Shown: positions 1 through 9,122, numbered from the stretch's first letter. The stretch is DNA of 64,000 bases from Christiangramia gaetbulicola (GCF_003054225.1 NZ_QBKQ01000005.1:1-64000), one strand, 5' to 3'. Made by a program: numbers and translations. The notes: a model not told the origin generated them from the letters alone.

Positions 1-1272
1 GATGATGCAGCAACTAATATTGACACCTGTGAAAATCCTGGAGAGGGTTATGCTACCCAGGCTGGAGATTGTAATGATAATGATCTTTCGATCAATCCAG
101 GAGCCACTGAAGTCTGTGATGGCATTGATAATGATTGTGATAGTCTTATCGATGATGATGATCCGGATGTAACCGGTCAGTCTACCTGGTATGCAGATGC
201 TGATGGAGATGGATTTGGTGATCCAAATACGACCTTAGAATCCTGTGGCCAACCAGAGGGATATGTAGCAGATAATACCGATTGTAATGATGATTGGAAT
301 AATGGAGGAGCTGCGATCAACCCAGGAGCTACTGAAATCTGTGATGGCATCGATAACAACTGTGATGGCCAGATCGATGAAGGAGTCAGCACGACCACTT
401 ATTATGTAGACAATGATGGTGATGGTTATGGAGTGGATGATGCAGCAACTAATATTGACACCTGTGAAAATCCTGGTGCGGGTTATGCTACCCAGGCTGG
501 AGATTGTGACGATACAAACAATTCAATTTATCCCGGAGCTGTTGAAATTGCAGATGATGGTATAGATCAGGATTGCGACGGCAAGGATTTAGTAACTGGC
601 GATAATTTTACCGGTTGTACCACAGGCTTCTGGAAAAATACCGATACCTGGTGTAATTCATACTCTAAAACAGATAATTTCTTCACGGTATTCAATATAG
701 GCATAGATGATTATCATAACCTGAAGAAATCTGGAAATCTAAATCTTCAGGAAGCTCTTGAAATAAAAGGTGGAGGATTTAGCAAATTAGCCCGTCAGGC
801 AACTACCGCTTTGTTGAATGCTTGTAATAATGAAATTAATTATGCCTATTCTCTTACCTATATAATAGAGTCAGTTCAGGAAGTGTTTGCAAGTGGAAGT
901 AAATTCGATGCAAATAGATTGGGTAATCTGTTCGAAGAAGCTAATAAAGCTGGATGTCCTCTTGACAATTCAAATATGATGCCTTCCAATTCTAAATATC
1001 TTGAAATAGATTATTCACAACTCACTATTTATCCAAACCCACTGGAACCAGAAGGAGTTTGGCTTGAATTCTCTGCAAGAGAAATTAATGAGGATTTCGA
1101 GATCAGGGTTTATGATCTTTACGGAAGACAGTTAACCCAAACCTCAATCTCAGTAAGTAAAGAAGGAGGATCATATTTCTGGCCACTTGATCATAGTGGA
1201 TGGGAACAGGGAATTTATATCCTGAGAGCAACAAGTAATAGTCAGGAGTTCAGGAGAAAGCTGATGAAATAA
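1..1272 (+). CDS. Secreted MopE-type metal-motif repeat protein with T9SS sorting domain (5' partial)
   Basis: The reading frame is open from base 1, so the gene begins upstream of the window. The first ~195 residues carry repeats of the MopE-type putative metal-binding motif: DxDGDGFG, then a DCND segment, then INPGA and CDGIDNNCDG. Aspartate-rich loops of this kind are calcium-binding-like. A middle domain opens with the CTTGFWK signature seen in other bacterial surface proteins and has no assigned role. The last ~80 residues (from LTIYPNP to RRKLMK) match the type A sorting domain that sends proteins through the type IX system of Bacteroidota, so the protein should be exported and attached to or released from the surface. 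Segments starting at bases 1 and 436 are nearly identical over about 78 bp, a sign of recent internal duplication. The ligand and role are unknown; adhesion is possible. Confidence 0.85.
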   Translation, partial: DDAATNIDTCENPGEGYATQAGDCNDNDLSINPGATEVCDGIDNDCDSLIDDDDPDVTGQSTWYADADGDGFGDPNTTLESCGQPEGYVADNTDCNDDWNNGGAAINPGATEICDGIDNNCDGQIDEGVSTTTYYVDNDGDGYGVDDAATNIDTCENPGAGYATQAGDCDDTNNSIYPGAVEIADDGIDQDCDGKDLVTGDNFTGCTTGFWKNTDTWCNSYSKTDNFFTVFNIGIDDYHNLKKSGNLNLQEALEIKGGGFSKLARQATTALLNACNNEINYAYSLTYIIESVQEVFASGSKFDANRLGNLFEEANKAGCPLDNSNMMPSNSKYLEIDYSQLTIYPNPLEPEGVWLEFSAREINEDFEIRVYDLYGRQLTQTSISVSKEGGSYFWPLDHSGWEQGIYILRATSNSQEFRRKLMK

Positions 1273-1295
1273 TTTTTTCTAACTATTTAAAAATT

Positions 1296-1325
1296 AAAAA
1301 CCCGATCCACATGGATCGGGTTTTT
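1296..1325. terminator. Bidirectional rho-independent terminator
   Basis: A perfect hairpin, AAAAACCCGATCC with loop ACAT, is flanked by A-runs on the left and T-runs on the right. It lies between the convergent repeat protein and the ABC permease and can serve both strands. Confidence 0.85.
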
Positions 1326-1330
1326 GTTTG

Positions 1331-3889
1331 TTAGCTTAGCTCTTTCCTCAAAACCACCAGCGGCGGACTCTTAATCACACTCAGGCTGTTTCCTAATCCA
1401 ATACCCATTACCAGTAAAATAATTCCTGGTAAGAGGACTACAAAGGGTATCCATGATGGAATAAAAGTGGTTTCAAAAACAAAATAGCCCAGGAGCAGGC
1501 TACTGATTAGCGATAATAGTATTCCTGAAAGTGCTCCTAATATCCCCAGGTAGAAATATTCCAGTGCCAGGATCTTTAAGATCTGCTCGCTTCTTGCGCC
1601 CAGAGTTCTTAACAGGACGCTTTCTCTAATTCGCTGATATTTACTGGTTCGCACCGCGCCTATAAGAACAATGATGCCAGTAAGTATACTAAAGAAGGCC
1701 ATGAAATTGATAAGCCAGGAGATTTTTGTAAGGATCTTTTCGATCAAGGTTAAAACCTGTCGCAGGTCTATGATCGTAAGGTTTGGAAATTTCTCTACCA
1801 GGCTTTGCTGCAGGTCGGCAGATTTTGTTTCGTCTGGAACCTTTGTAGTAAGCACTCTAAATTGCGGAGCATCTTCCAGCACACCTGTTGGAAAAACAAT
1901 AGAAAAATTCAGTTGCATCCTGCTCCAGTCTACGGCCCTGATGCTTCCCACAACGGTATTCAGCAATACTCCCTGAACATTAAAATCAATTTTATCTCCT
2001 ACGCTTACTTTGGCGTCTTCAGCAAAATTATTACTTATGGAAATTGGGATGATCTCGCTTTCGGGTTTTTCACCTGTGAACTCACCTTGTTCCAGAACTT
2101 CAGAATCTATCAAAGAATCCCGGTAGGTCGTCCTGAACTCATGATCCAGAATCCAGCCGTTTACCCTGGAAGTGGTGTCTTCCCTTATCTCGTTGACTGA
2201 CTTTCCCTTAAGACTTTCAACCCTCATACTTACTATCGGAATGTTTTCCAGAACAGGTAATTGTTGTGAAGAAATAGTCCGGGCAACTTTTTCCTGTTGA
2301 TCTGTTTGCACGTCCAACAGAATCATATTGGGACTATTTGCCTGTTCGTCCAGGCTTGCCTGCGCCAATAGTAAATCCTTGGTAAAATAAAGGGTGCTTA
2401 TTAAAAATGTTCCTATGCCTATGGCCAGCACCAGGATGAGGGTTTGGTTTTGAGGCCTGAAAAGATTCAGCAGACTTTGTCTCGGAATAAAGCCCCAACT
2501 GTTAGGAAAGTATTTTTTGATCGCCTTCATGAACAAATTCGCAACTCCGGCCAGCAGAGAAAAAGTAATAACGATGCCAAGAACAAAGAACACAGAGTAT
2601 TTCCAGTCTTCAAGCAGCCAGAATGCAAAGAGGAAAATGAAAAGAAAAATAGAAGTTAATACCAGAATACCAGCTTTTTTAGAACTGGAGCTTTCCGTAT
2701 TCTGAACTCTTAAAGTTTGCAGAGGTGATACATATAAGGTCCCGATCAATGGGTATAATGCGAATAGTACAGACATTAATACACCCAGCAGAATTCCCAT
2801 AAAGATAACCCTGGAATCGAACGATATTTCCACATCAACCGGTAATATATCCTGTAAAATTAAAGGGAATAGTTGCTGAAGTAATAATCCCAGTACGGTT
2901 CCGGCAACTCCTCCAATGAGTCCGATAATTGCGATCTGAATGAGATATATGGAAAAGGTTTGCTTTTTAGTGGCTCCCAGGCATTTTAATACAGCTATGG
3001 ATCTCAGTTTTTCCTTGATATAAATATGGATCGCGCTGGCGATACCCACGCATCCCAATAGCAGGGCAATAAAGGCCACCAGGTTCAAGAATTTCCCGAA
3101 ATTTTCATAGCGCCGTCCCAGCCTTTCGCTGGTAGAAGTATGAGTATCCAGATCTGCATCATTAGCATCCAGAATAGGATCTATTTTTTCATCAAACTTT
3201 TCCAGATCCAGTTTAGGATCGGCACGAAAATAATAATTGTAACCTATTCTGCTTCCCGTTTGAATAAGGCCAGTTTTTTCAATAAACCTATGTGGAATGA
3301 TCACCGGTGGAGCGATAGAACTAAAAAGAGCAGCGCTGCCCGGAACCGATTTTAAAGCTCCACCTACGGGTAGTTCTATGTTCCCTATTTTGATCTTATC
3401 TCCCTTTTCAATACCTAACTGAAGCATCAAAGTAGCATCTACCAGAGCAACTCCATTCTCCTGATAATCATTCGCAGCTGAAACAGGTTCGGTTTCAAGG
3501 TCTCCATAAAAAGGGAAACCGCCTTTAATGCCACGTACGCGAACCAGTTTGGTTCCTTCTTTTCCAGGAAAGGCAGCCATGGAGGCAAAGCTTATCTCTT
3601 CAGCTTCAGGACCTCCCAGGGAGTCCATAATAAAGGAAACTCTTTCGTTAGGCAGTTTTTCGGCATCAATTATATAATCTGCTCCCATCAGGGATTTAGA
3701 CTGAAGGGCAATATTTTCTTTGAGGCTATTGCTGAAGGACTGAATGGAAACTACTGCAGCGATCCCGAGCACTATGGAAGCCATAAACAAAAGCAGCTTT
3801 CTGCTGCTGGCCTTTCCATCCCTGATGGCCATTTTTAAGAGCCAGCTGAAACCTGCTTTTCCTGAACTTTTGAAATTTGATGCAGCCAT
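1331..3889 (-). CDS. FtsX-family ABC transporter permease, YbbP-like
   Basis: This 852-residue membrane protein has the architecture of YbbP-type exporters. A transmembrane helix lies near residues 30-50 and is followed by a large extracytoplasmic domain. Two FtsX blocks follow, one starting around residue 260 (LVAFIALLLGCVGIASAI) and a C-terminal one (LINFMAFFSILTGIIVLIGA). An extra pair of helices lies between them. Its stop-to-start spacing with the upstream ATPase is 2 bp, so the two form a transporter operon. In Proteobacteria the equivalent pair neighbours tesA, as here, and is thought to handle lipophilic substrates or envelope lipids. The substrate is unproven. Confidence 0.88.
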   Translation of the reverse strand: MAASNFKSSGKAGFSWLLKMAIRDGKASSRKLLLFMASIVLGIAAVVSIQSFSNSLKENIALQSKSLMGADYIIDAEKLPNERVSFIMDSLGGPEAEEISFASMAAFPGKEGTKLVRVRGIKGGFPFYGDLETEPVSAANDYQENGVALVDATLMLQLGIEKGDKIKIGNIELPVGGALKSVPGSAALFSSIAPPVIIPHRFIEKTGLIQTGSRIGYNYYFRADPKLDLEKFDEKIDPILDANDADLDTHTSTSERLGRRYENFGKFLNLVAFIALLLGCVGIASAIHIYIKEKLRSIAVLKCLGATKKQTFSIYLIQIAIIGLIGGVAGTVLGLLLQQLFPLILQDILPVDVEISFDSRVIFMGILLGVLMSVLFALYPLIGTLYVSPLQTLRVQNTESSSSKKAGILVLTSIFLFIFLFAFWLLEDWKYSVFFVLGIVITFSLLAGVANLFMKAIKKYFPNSWGFIPRQSLLNLFRPQNQTLILVLAIGIGTFLISTLYFTKDLLLAQASLDEQANSPNMILLDVQTDQQEKVARTISSQQLPVLENIPIVSMRVESLKGKSVNEIREDTTSRVNGWILDHEFRTTYRDSLIDSEVLEQGEFTGEKPESEIIPISISNNFAEDAKVSVGDKIDFNVQGVLLNTVVGSIRAVDWSRMQLNFSIVFPTGVLEDAPQFRVLTTKVPDETKSADLQQSLVEKFPNLTIIDLRQVLTLIEKILTKISWLINFMAFFSILTGIIVLIGAVRTSKYQRIRESVLLRTLGARSEQILKILALEYFYLGILGALSGILLSLISSLLLGYFVFETTFIPSWIPFVVLLPGIILLVMGIGLGNSLSVIKSPPLVVLRKELS

Positions 3890-3891
3890 AC

Positions 3892-4572
3892 TTAAACGTT
3901 TACCGTTTCCATGATCCTGCCACCTTTCAATCTCAGAATGCGCTGTGTTTTCTGGGCCAGTTCCATATCGTGAGTTACAATGACCAGGGTAGTGCCGGAT
4001 TCTTCATTTAATTCGATGAGTAGTTCTATAACTTTTTTTCCGGTCTCTTCATCAAGGTTTCCGGTTGGTTCATCTGCGAAAAGTATTTCGGGTTTATTGC
4101 TGAAAGCCCGGGCTACGGCTACACGTTGTTGTTCCCCTCCAGATAACTGCGAGGGATAATGATCATAGCGATCTCCCAGGCCAACTTTTTCCAGCAGTTC
4201 CTTTCCAATTCTGGTGGCGTCAGCATCACCTCTTAATTCCAGTGGGACGGCTACATTCTCCAGAGCTGTAAGCGTAGGGATCAGTTGAAAATCCTGGAAC
4301 ACAAACCCTACTTTCTTATTTCTTAAGATCGCTCTTTGATCTTCATTAAGATCGTTTATCAGTGTTCCGCAAAGTTCTATGCTGCCGGAATCTGGCTGGT
4401 CCAAACCGGCGCATAGCCCTAAAAGAGTTGTTTTTCCGCTTCCGGAAGGACCTACAATGGCAAAGGTTTCCTTCTCCTGGATTTCAAAACTGATATCTTC
4501 CAGTACCGTAAGTTCTTTTGAACCGCTGCGATAACTTTTCTTCAGATTTTGAATACTTAATATTTTTGCCAT
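3892..4572 (-). CDS. ABC transporter ATP-binding protein, YbbA/LolD-like
   Basis: This cytoplasmic ATPase should energise the FtsX-type permease encoded 2 bp downstream. It shows a Walker A (GPSGSGKTT), a Q-loop (FVFQDFQL), the signature LSGGEQQR, a Walker B ending ILFADEPTGNLD and the H-loop VTHD. I place the start at the ATG giving MAKILSIQNLKKSY, which matches the usual N-terminus of the family. An in-frame ATG at 4626 would add 18 residues that look non-family. The gene is divergent from the GDSL esterase gene at 4643, so regulation is probably shared in the short gap between them. Confidence 0.92.
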   Translation of the reverse strand: MAKILSIQNLKKSYRSGSKELTVLEDISFEIQEKETFAIVGPSGSGKTTLLGLCAGLDQPDSGSIELCGTLINDLNEDQRAILRNKKVGFVFQDFQLIPTLTALENVAVPLELRGDADATRIGKELLEKVGLGDRYDHYPSQLSGGEQQRVAVARAFSNKPEILFADEPTGNLDEETGKKVIELLIELNEESGTTLVIVTHDMELAQKTQRILRLKGGRIMETVNV

Positions 4573-4642
4573 CTTCTTTCTTTTAGGTTTCTTTATCAAT
4601 TCAAACAAAATAAAGAAAGATTTCAATAAAATCTACTGAACC

Positions 4643-5347
4643 ATGAGAAGCTTCACCTTATTTTTATCATTGTTTATGTTCCTGTTATTCAATTCTTGTG
4701 GCGAGAACACTAAAAAAGAAGATCAGAAGGATATTGAGGAAGCTACAGATAGTGAAGTAGCCAATGAAGATAATAACAAGGTCATACTTTTCTTTGGAGA
4801 TAGTCTTACTGCGGGTTACGGGCTCGAGCAGGGGGAAGCATTTCCCGCGATCATTCAGCAAAAGATAGATTCTCTGGGACTTTCTTACCAGGTGGTGAAT
4901 GCTGGATTAAGCGGAGAAACAACTTCCGGAGGGAAGAACAGAATAGATTGGGTGCTTAAACAAAATGTAGATGTTTTTATACTCGAGCTGGGAGCGAATG
5001 ATGGTTTACGCGGAATCCAACTTTCAGAAACTCGGGCAAACCTTCAGGAGATCATAGATTTTGTTCGTGAAAAAAATCCCGATATCGAGATCATTCTTGC
5101 CGGAATGCAAATCCCGCCGAATATGGGGCAGGACTATACTACCGGATTCAGAAATATCTTTCCTGAGCTTGCTGAGAAAAATAATGTTCAGCTTATCCCA
5201 TTCTTACTCGAAGGAGTAGCCGGAGATCCTGAACTTAATCAACAGGACGGGATACATCCAACCGCTGAAGGCCAGAAGATCCTTGCCGAAAATGTCTGGG
5301 AAGTTTTAAAACCTGTTCTTATGGAAGAAATGGAGACTGCAGAATAG
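4643..5347 (+). CDS. tesA: TesA-like GDSL esterase/lysophospholipase, lipoprotein
   Basis: This SGNH hydrolase of the TesA/acyl-CoA thioesterase I type should cleave acyl esters, thioesters or lysophospholipids in the periplasm. The N-terminus is hydrophobic and ends in FNSCG, a lipobox, so a lipid anchor is likely. The catalytic block I FGDSL places the serine at residue 54. Block III is GAND, and the catalytic Asp and His lie in DGIHPTAEG near the C-terminus. At 234 residues it is slightly longer than E. coli TesA because of an acidic linker after the lipobox. Its divergent arrangement with the YbbAP-like transporter is the same as in E. coli and supports the identification. The exact substrate is open. 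Confidence 0.85.
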   Translation: MRSFTLFLSLFMFLLFNSCGENTKKEDQKDIEEATDSEVANEDNNKVILFFGDSLTAGYGLEQGEAFPAIIQQKIDSLGLSYQVVNAGLSGETTSGGKNRIDWVLKQNVDVFILELGANDGLRGIQLSETRANLQEIIDFVREKNPDIEIILAGMQIPPNMGQDYTTGFRNIFPELAEKNNVQLIPFLLEGVAGDPELNQQDGIHPTAEGQKILAENVWEVLKPVLMEEMETAE

Positions 5348-5353
5348 TATTGA

Positions 5354-6157
5354 TTACTCTGGCCATTCCAGGAAGATCGTGATATCCACATCTGCATCTT
5401 CCTTAATAATATGAACTTCAGAGGGTTTTTCACTTTGCAAAGGATACAAGTTCACGGTCATTCCGGAGGCATCACGCGCAAGGTCAGAACCTATTCCACC
5501 TTCATCATGATCTCCAATACCTACTTCAAAATTAGCATAAGGAGCGATGAATAATTGTTCATCCCTTAGATCAAATTCCAGTTTTTCTTCGTTTGGATAG
5601 ATCTCAGAAACGAACCAGCGCCCTTTATTGCTATCTTCATTGGTGAAATTCCAGCTGAAAGCCTTGTTTATGGCGAAGATAATATCGGCTAGTCTTTCAG
5701 GATCATTTTCTGCATACTGCTCATCATAAGTGCCATGAATATTGTAAAAAGAATTGATCTTTAATCCTGTTATCTGCACAGCATCTCCGCGATTAACGGT
5801 TACGTCGATAGATTTAGTGACCTGCTTCCCGTTAATATCAGTAAAAACATAGTTCATTTTTTCTAAGCCCGTATTAGGAAGCTGATAGTGCAGGGTTTCG
5901 AACTGGCTATCTATAGCTCCGCTTTCACCATCTCCACCAACAGATACGCTACCATTTTCGAAGATCTGCTTGATCTCATGAATCTGGAAATTAGAACTTA
6001 CCTTTATAGAAAATGGCTTGTCTACCAAAGCAAATTCAGCAGAAGGGGTAAGGGTAACTTCAAAATTAATTTCAGGTTCATTTTCAATGATTTCTGAAGA
6101 ATCTGAGGAGCAGGATAGCATCCCGAAAAGGGCTATCAGCAATAAAAGTCTTTTCAT
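5354..6157 (-). CDS. Hypothetical lipoprotein
   Basis: The 267-residue product has a lipoprotein signal peptide ending LSCSSDSS. The mature part is rich in beta-forming residues. An Ig-like segment spans about residues 30-120, with a FEVTLTP start and an SIDVTVNRG end, followed by an unassigned C-terminal half ending DVDITIFLEWPE. I do not recognise a family or catalytic motif. It converges on the GDSL esterase gene with a 6-bp gap and no hairpin. It should be an envelope protein of unknown role. Confidence 0.7.
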   Translation of the reverse strand: MKRLLLLIALFGMLSCSSDSSEIIENEPEINFEVTLTPSAEFALVDKPFSIKVSSNFQIHEIKQIFENGSVSVGGDGESGAIDSQFETLHYQLPNTGLEKMNYVFTDINGKQVTKSIDVTVNRGDAVQITGLKINSFYNIHGTYDEQYAENDPERLADIIFAINKAFSWNFTNEDSNKGRWFVSEIYPNEEKLEFDLRDEQLFIAPYANFEVGIGDHDEGGIGSDLARDASGMTVNLYPLQSEKPSEVHIIKEDADVDITIFLEWPE

Positions 6158-6180
6158 TTAATTAAAATGGATTGTAGATC

Positions 6181-6188
6181 CAAATGTA
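6181..6188 (-). promoter_or_regulatory. Candidate -7 promoter element (TACATTTG)
   Basis: Read on the minus strand, TACATTTG fits the Bacteroidota -7 consensus TAnnTTTG and lies 23 bp upstream of the lipoprotein start at 6157. I see no clear TTG at the -33 position, so this is a weak call. Confidence 0.3.
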
Positions 6189-6193
6189 AATAT

Positions 6194-6601
6194 TTATGCC
6201 TTCGGTTTTGAAATTTTTTTCCTGGTCAGAAATCTTTTAAGAACATAAGCCGAGCATAAGGAAATGGCTGCGGTGGAACCCAAACCACCCCCAAAGCCTT
6301 CAAAGAATGAACCGGTAGAGAGGTATAAAACTGAAAATATGAATCCTGAAATTCCAATGATCCAGTATTGCCTGACGACTTTTGAGGTTGCCATACCAAT
6401 AAAGGATGCGCCCATGACGACCAAGGGAATATTGGTAGTATAATAATCACTGAGCAGGTTGGGATATAAATAGAAAAATCCACCTACGAGAACCGATATG
6501 GCTGCAGAAGCCATCACTCCACCAAGCTGAAGGCGGTTATTCAGGTAAAAAGTGACGAGAGCCGCAATAAAGCCGGAAATTATAATGATCGCTATCTGCA
6601 T
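6194..6601 (-). CDS. Small integral membrane protein, paralog of its upstream neighbour
   Basis: The 135-residue protein has about four predicted transmembrane helices and a basic C-terminal tail (RFLTRKKISKPKA). Its sequence aligns with the C-terminal two thirds of the protein encoded immediately upstream. Shared positions include FYLN/YWLN, GVMASA/GIVLSA, SFIGM/AFAGM and EGFGGGLG/HGFGGKLG. The pair probably arose by duplication and may form a heteromeric membrane complex. Only one base separates the upstream TAA from this ATG, which suggests translational coupling. I do not recognise a functional family. Confidence 0.7.
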   Translation of the reverse strand: MQIAIIIISGFIAALVTFYLNNRLQLGGVMASAAISVLVGGFFYLYPNLLSDYYTTNIPLVVMGASFIGMATSKVVRQYWIIGISGFIFSVLYLSTGSFFEGFGGGLGSTAAISLCSAYVLKRFLTRKKISKPKA

Positions 6602-6602
6602 T

Positions 6603-7157
6603 TTAGAAAAATAAGTATAGGATTAGGGACATCAATGAAACTCCGCCGAAGGCAACAGTACCCAGTTTACCACCAAAACCATGTAAAGTGCTTTTGGAAA
6701 TAATAAGGATATGACCGGTGAAAAGACCAGCGAAAAAAATGAAAATATATCCTTTGGCTATGAATGGGGCGGTCATTCCGGCAAATGCTCCACAATAAAT
6801 AGCTGCCGGTAATTCTCTAAGGATATCAGATCTTCTATTTATAAATGGAATAAAAGAACTCAAAAGTCCTGTAATTCCAGCGGAAAGAACAATTCCCAAA
6901 CCAAACTCCAAATTTAACCAGTAAGTGATCACAGCACCAATGATCGTTAGAACCACTAGTAAAATGTCCAGGCGTCTAAAAACAGATCTTTCAGGTTTAT
7001 GATTTTTATAATAGAAACTGGCTAATAGAAATCCAGTAATACTCAAAAAAATAAGGACATATAGGTTAGCCTTGTTTTCCCAGAACGCAGCGGAGACAAA
7101 AGAAAAGTGCAGGATTATAAATATTAGAACCGGTAATTTTTTCAGGACTTTATGCAC
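6603..7157 (-). CDS. Integral membrane protein, paralog of its downstream neighbour
   Basis: The 184-residue product has five or six predicted transmembrane helices. An N-terminal helical pair is absent from the shorter downstream paralog. The shared core runs from YWLNLEFGLG to GFGGKLGTVAFGG. The glycine-rich HGFGGKLG loop near the C-terminus is the best conserved point between the two copies and may be functional. The genes form a two-gene operon. I cannot assign a transported substrate or activity. Confidence 0.7.
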   Translation of the reverse strand: MHKVLKKLPVLIFIILHFSFVSAAFWENKANLYVLIFLSITGFLLASFYYKNHKPERSVFRRLDILLVVLTIIGAVITYWLNLEFGLGIVLSAGITGLLSSFIPFINRRSDILRELPAAIYCGAFAGMTAPFIAKGYIFIFFAGLFTGHILIISKSTLHGFGGKLGTVAFGGVSLMSLILYLFF

Positions 7158-7251
7158 AACTCGAGATTAAAGATTTCATCAGATTTCGATGTTTGCAAAA
7201 GTGAGAAATTTTGTGCTGCTTTTCAGAACTTGGGGATCTAATAAAGGAGAA

Positions 7252-7286
7252 AATCAAACGGCTACTCTTTAAGCAGCCGTTTGATT
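7252..7286 (-). terminator. Terminator of the M49-type peptidase gene
   Basis: A 12-bp perfect stem AATCAAACGGCT/AGCCGTTTGATT with an 11-nt loop begins directly after the peptidase stop codon at 7288. The U-tract on the minus strand is short. Confidence 0.7.
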
Positions 7287-7287
7287 A

Positions 7288-8958
7288 TTAAAGTCCAAGG
7301 ACACTTGGTCCCTGTTTAAATACAATATCTACCGGAATATTCTTTTCAGATAATTTATCCAGAGACGCCTGTAGGTCGCTGTCTATCTGCCCCGATTCAT
7401 TCAGTAATTTTCCGGTGCCTTCGTAATCACCCTCACCCTGAAGTACAAGAATATCATTGGAAAGCGCATCAATTGCCTCCCTGAATTTCTCCATATCTAC
7501 TTTGTAAAGCCCGTCTTCATTCTGCGTAAAAGCGCCTTTATCCTTAAAATAATTGAAACGAACCATATTTGCTTTTCCATGGGCACTGGAGGCTCCAAAC
7601 CGGATAGATCTGAAAATACTGGCCAGGAAGGTCACATAATAATCCTGTAATTCAGCATCTTTTAGTTCACTTTTATCATGAAGTTTCGTGATCATATAGA
7701 TTCCCAAAACATCTGCTTTTCCTTCTTCCAGTGCACCCGCATGTTCTTTCAGGGCTTCTCTCACCGTTCCTTTGTTGTTGATGGTATTCTTGATACCAAG
7801 GCCGTGAGCAACCTCATGGAACATCGTATTTGCAAAGAACGCATCAAAAGTGATATTTTTTTTTTGCTCAGGAACGATCAATTGCTCTGAAATCGGCAGC
7901 AGGATCTGGTCATATTTTGCTTTCATTGCATTTTTTAACTGTAGTCTTCTACTACCATACTGCTCCTGAACCTTCTCATCATTCGGCAGGTTAATGGCGA
8001 TGGTCTTACTTCCGGAATTACAATCCCCTGCATAATAAACCACATCATAGGCATTAAGATCTGATTCTGTTCCCGGGCTATCTTTTTTATATTTTGCCTC
8101 TACAGGCAGTTCTTTTTGAAGCATAGGCAGGAAGGAAACATATTTCTCCAGCCTTTTGCTCCATTCCTTATCCTTGATCAAAACATAAGATTCATAGGCA
8201 GCTTTGAATCCGTACAAACGGTCTTCATAGGTTTCGATTGGCCCGGTAACCATATCTATGGAATTGTTCTTCATCTGCATCCATGCAACATCACTTTCAT
8301 AGTATTTATCAGTGATAAAAGCTTCCGCTCTGAGGTTCAGGTATTTTTTAAAGCCAGGATCCTCGGCCAGCTCTGCCGCCTGTTTCAAAAGGTCTGATGC
8401 CTTTTTTAGTTTTTCGGGAAACTGTTCATGATACCAAACAGAGGTAAGTTCCCCATTATCATTTCTCCTGATAAAGGTGTACAGACTTTCCTTATTCTGA
8501 ATTTCGGAATTTTCGAATTCCTCTTTTGTCATATCGGCAGGGTAAAAATTGGCTGCTTCAGGTTTTGGTCCATAACCCGCAATAAAAGGCTCAAGATTGT
8601 TCAAACGGTCCCAGGGACCATAGTTTATCTGAACATATTCTACAGATTTGTCATCAAGTTTCGGCATTAGACTGTCACGCCCGCCAAAGGCCTGATACCA
8701 GAAAAGCTCATCGGTAATTTTCGCGACCTCGATTAAAAGCGGGATGATCTTCTTTTGATCCTCAGAGAGGGCAGACATATCTGCTGTAAGTTCCACTTCG
8801 GCATATTGATCTACCAGTTTGCTAATATCTTTACCGGTAGCAACCATAGAATCCTGGGTTTCATTTTCAGGATTTTCTTTAGTTTCATTCTTGCAACCCG
8901 TAAAAATAAGTGCTCCCAGGAGTACAAAGGATAAAAGGGATTTATTCATTTTCATCAA
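7288..8958 (-). CDS. Dipeptidyl-peptidase III-like (M49) zinc peptidase, lipoprotein
   Basis: The 556-residue protein starts with a lipoprotein signal ending FTGCKNE, so it is probably envelope-anchored. Around residue 380 the zinc motif reads HEVAHGLG, and about 30 residues later comes EEGKAD, matching the second M49 motif (EExxAE/D) that supplies the third zinc ligand. Classical dipeptidyl-peptidase III has a hexapeptide HExxGH. Here the motif is a pentapeptide HExxH, a form known from a few bacterial M49 members. The family removes dipeptides from the N-terminus of short peptides. The gene is monocistronic with a hairpin right after the stop. The family call rests on both motifs and the overall length; the activity of this variant is less certain. 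Confidence 0.78.
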   Translation of the reverse strand: MMKMNKSLLSFVLLGALIFTGCKNETKENPENETQDSMVATGKDISKLVDQYAEVELTADMSALSEDQKKIIPLLIEVAKITDELFWYQAFGGRDSLMPKLDDKSVEYVQINYGPWDRLNNLEPFIAGYGPKPEAANFYPADMTKEEFENSEIQNKESLYTFIRRNDNGELTSVWYHEQFPEKLKKASDLLKQAAELAEDPGFKKYLNLRAEAFITDKYYESDVAWMQMKNNSIDMVTGPIETYEDRLYGFKAAYESYVLIKDKEWSKRLEKYVSFLPMLQKELPVEAKYKKDSPGTESDLNAYDVVYYAGDCNSGSKTIAINLPNDEKVQEQYGSRRLQLKNAMKAKYDQILLPISEQLIVPEQKKNITFDAFFANTMFHEVAHGLGIKNTINNKGTVREALKEHAGALEEGKADVLGIYMITKLHDKSELKDAELQDYYVTFLASIFRSIRFGASSAHGKANMVRFNYFKDKGAFTQNEDGLYKVDMEKFREAIDALSNDILVLQGEGDYEGTGKLLNESGQIDSDLQASLDKLSEKNIPVDIVFKQGPSVLGL

Positions 8959-9071
8959 TTTAAGATTTAGAACTATAAATTTAAACTTTTTGTGATAGAT
9001 GAAAAGACGGAGATTCTGAATGCTGGGTTTAAGAGGATTTATTCCTTAGGATCAAAAAATCAACAATAAAA

Positions 9072-9097
9072 AAAGCCACTTGTAGGGAAGTGGCTTT
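9072..9097 (-). terminator. Terminator of the fasciclin gene
   Basis: The stem AAAGCCACTT/AAGTGGCTTT has a 6-nt loop. On the minus strand it runs into a T-rich tract. It lies 25 bp beyond the fasciclin stop codon. Confidence 0.8.
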
Positions 9098-9122
9098 ATT
9101 AATAGAATTGGGGGCTTAACAA

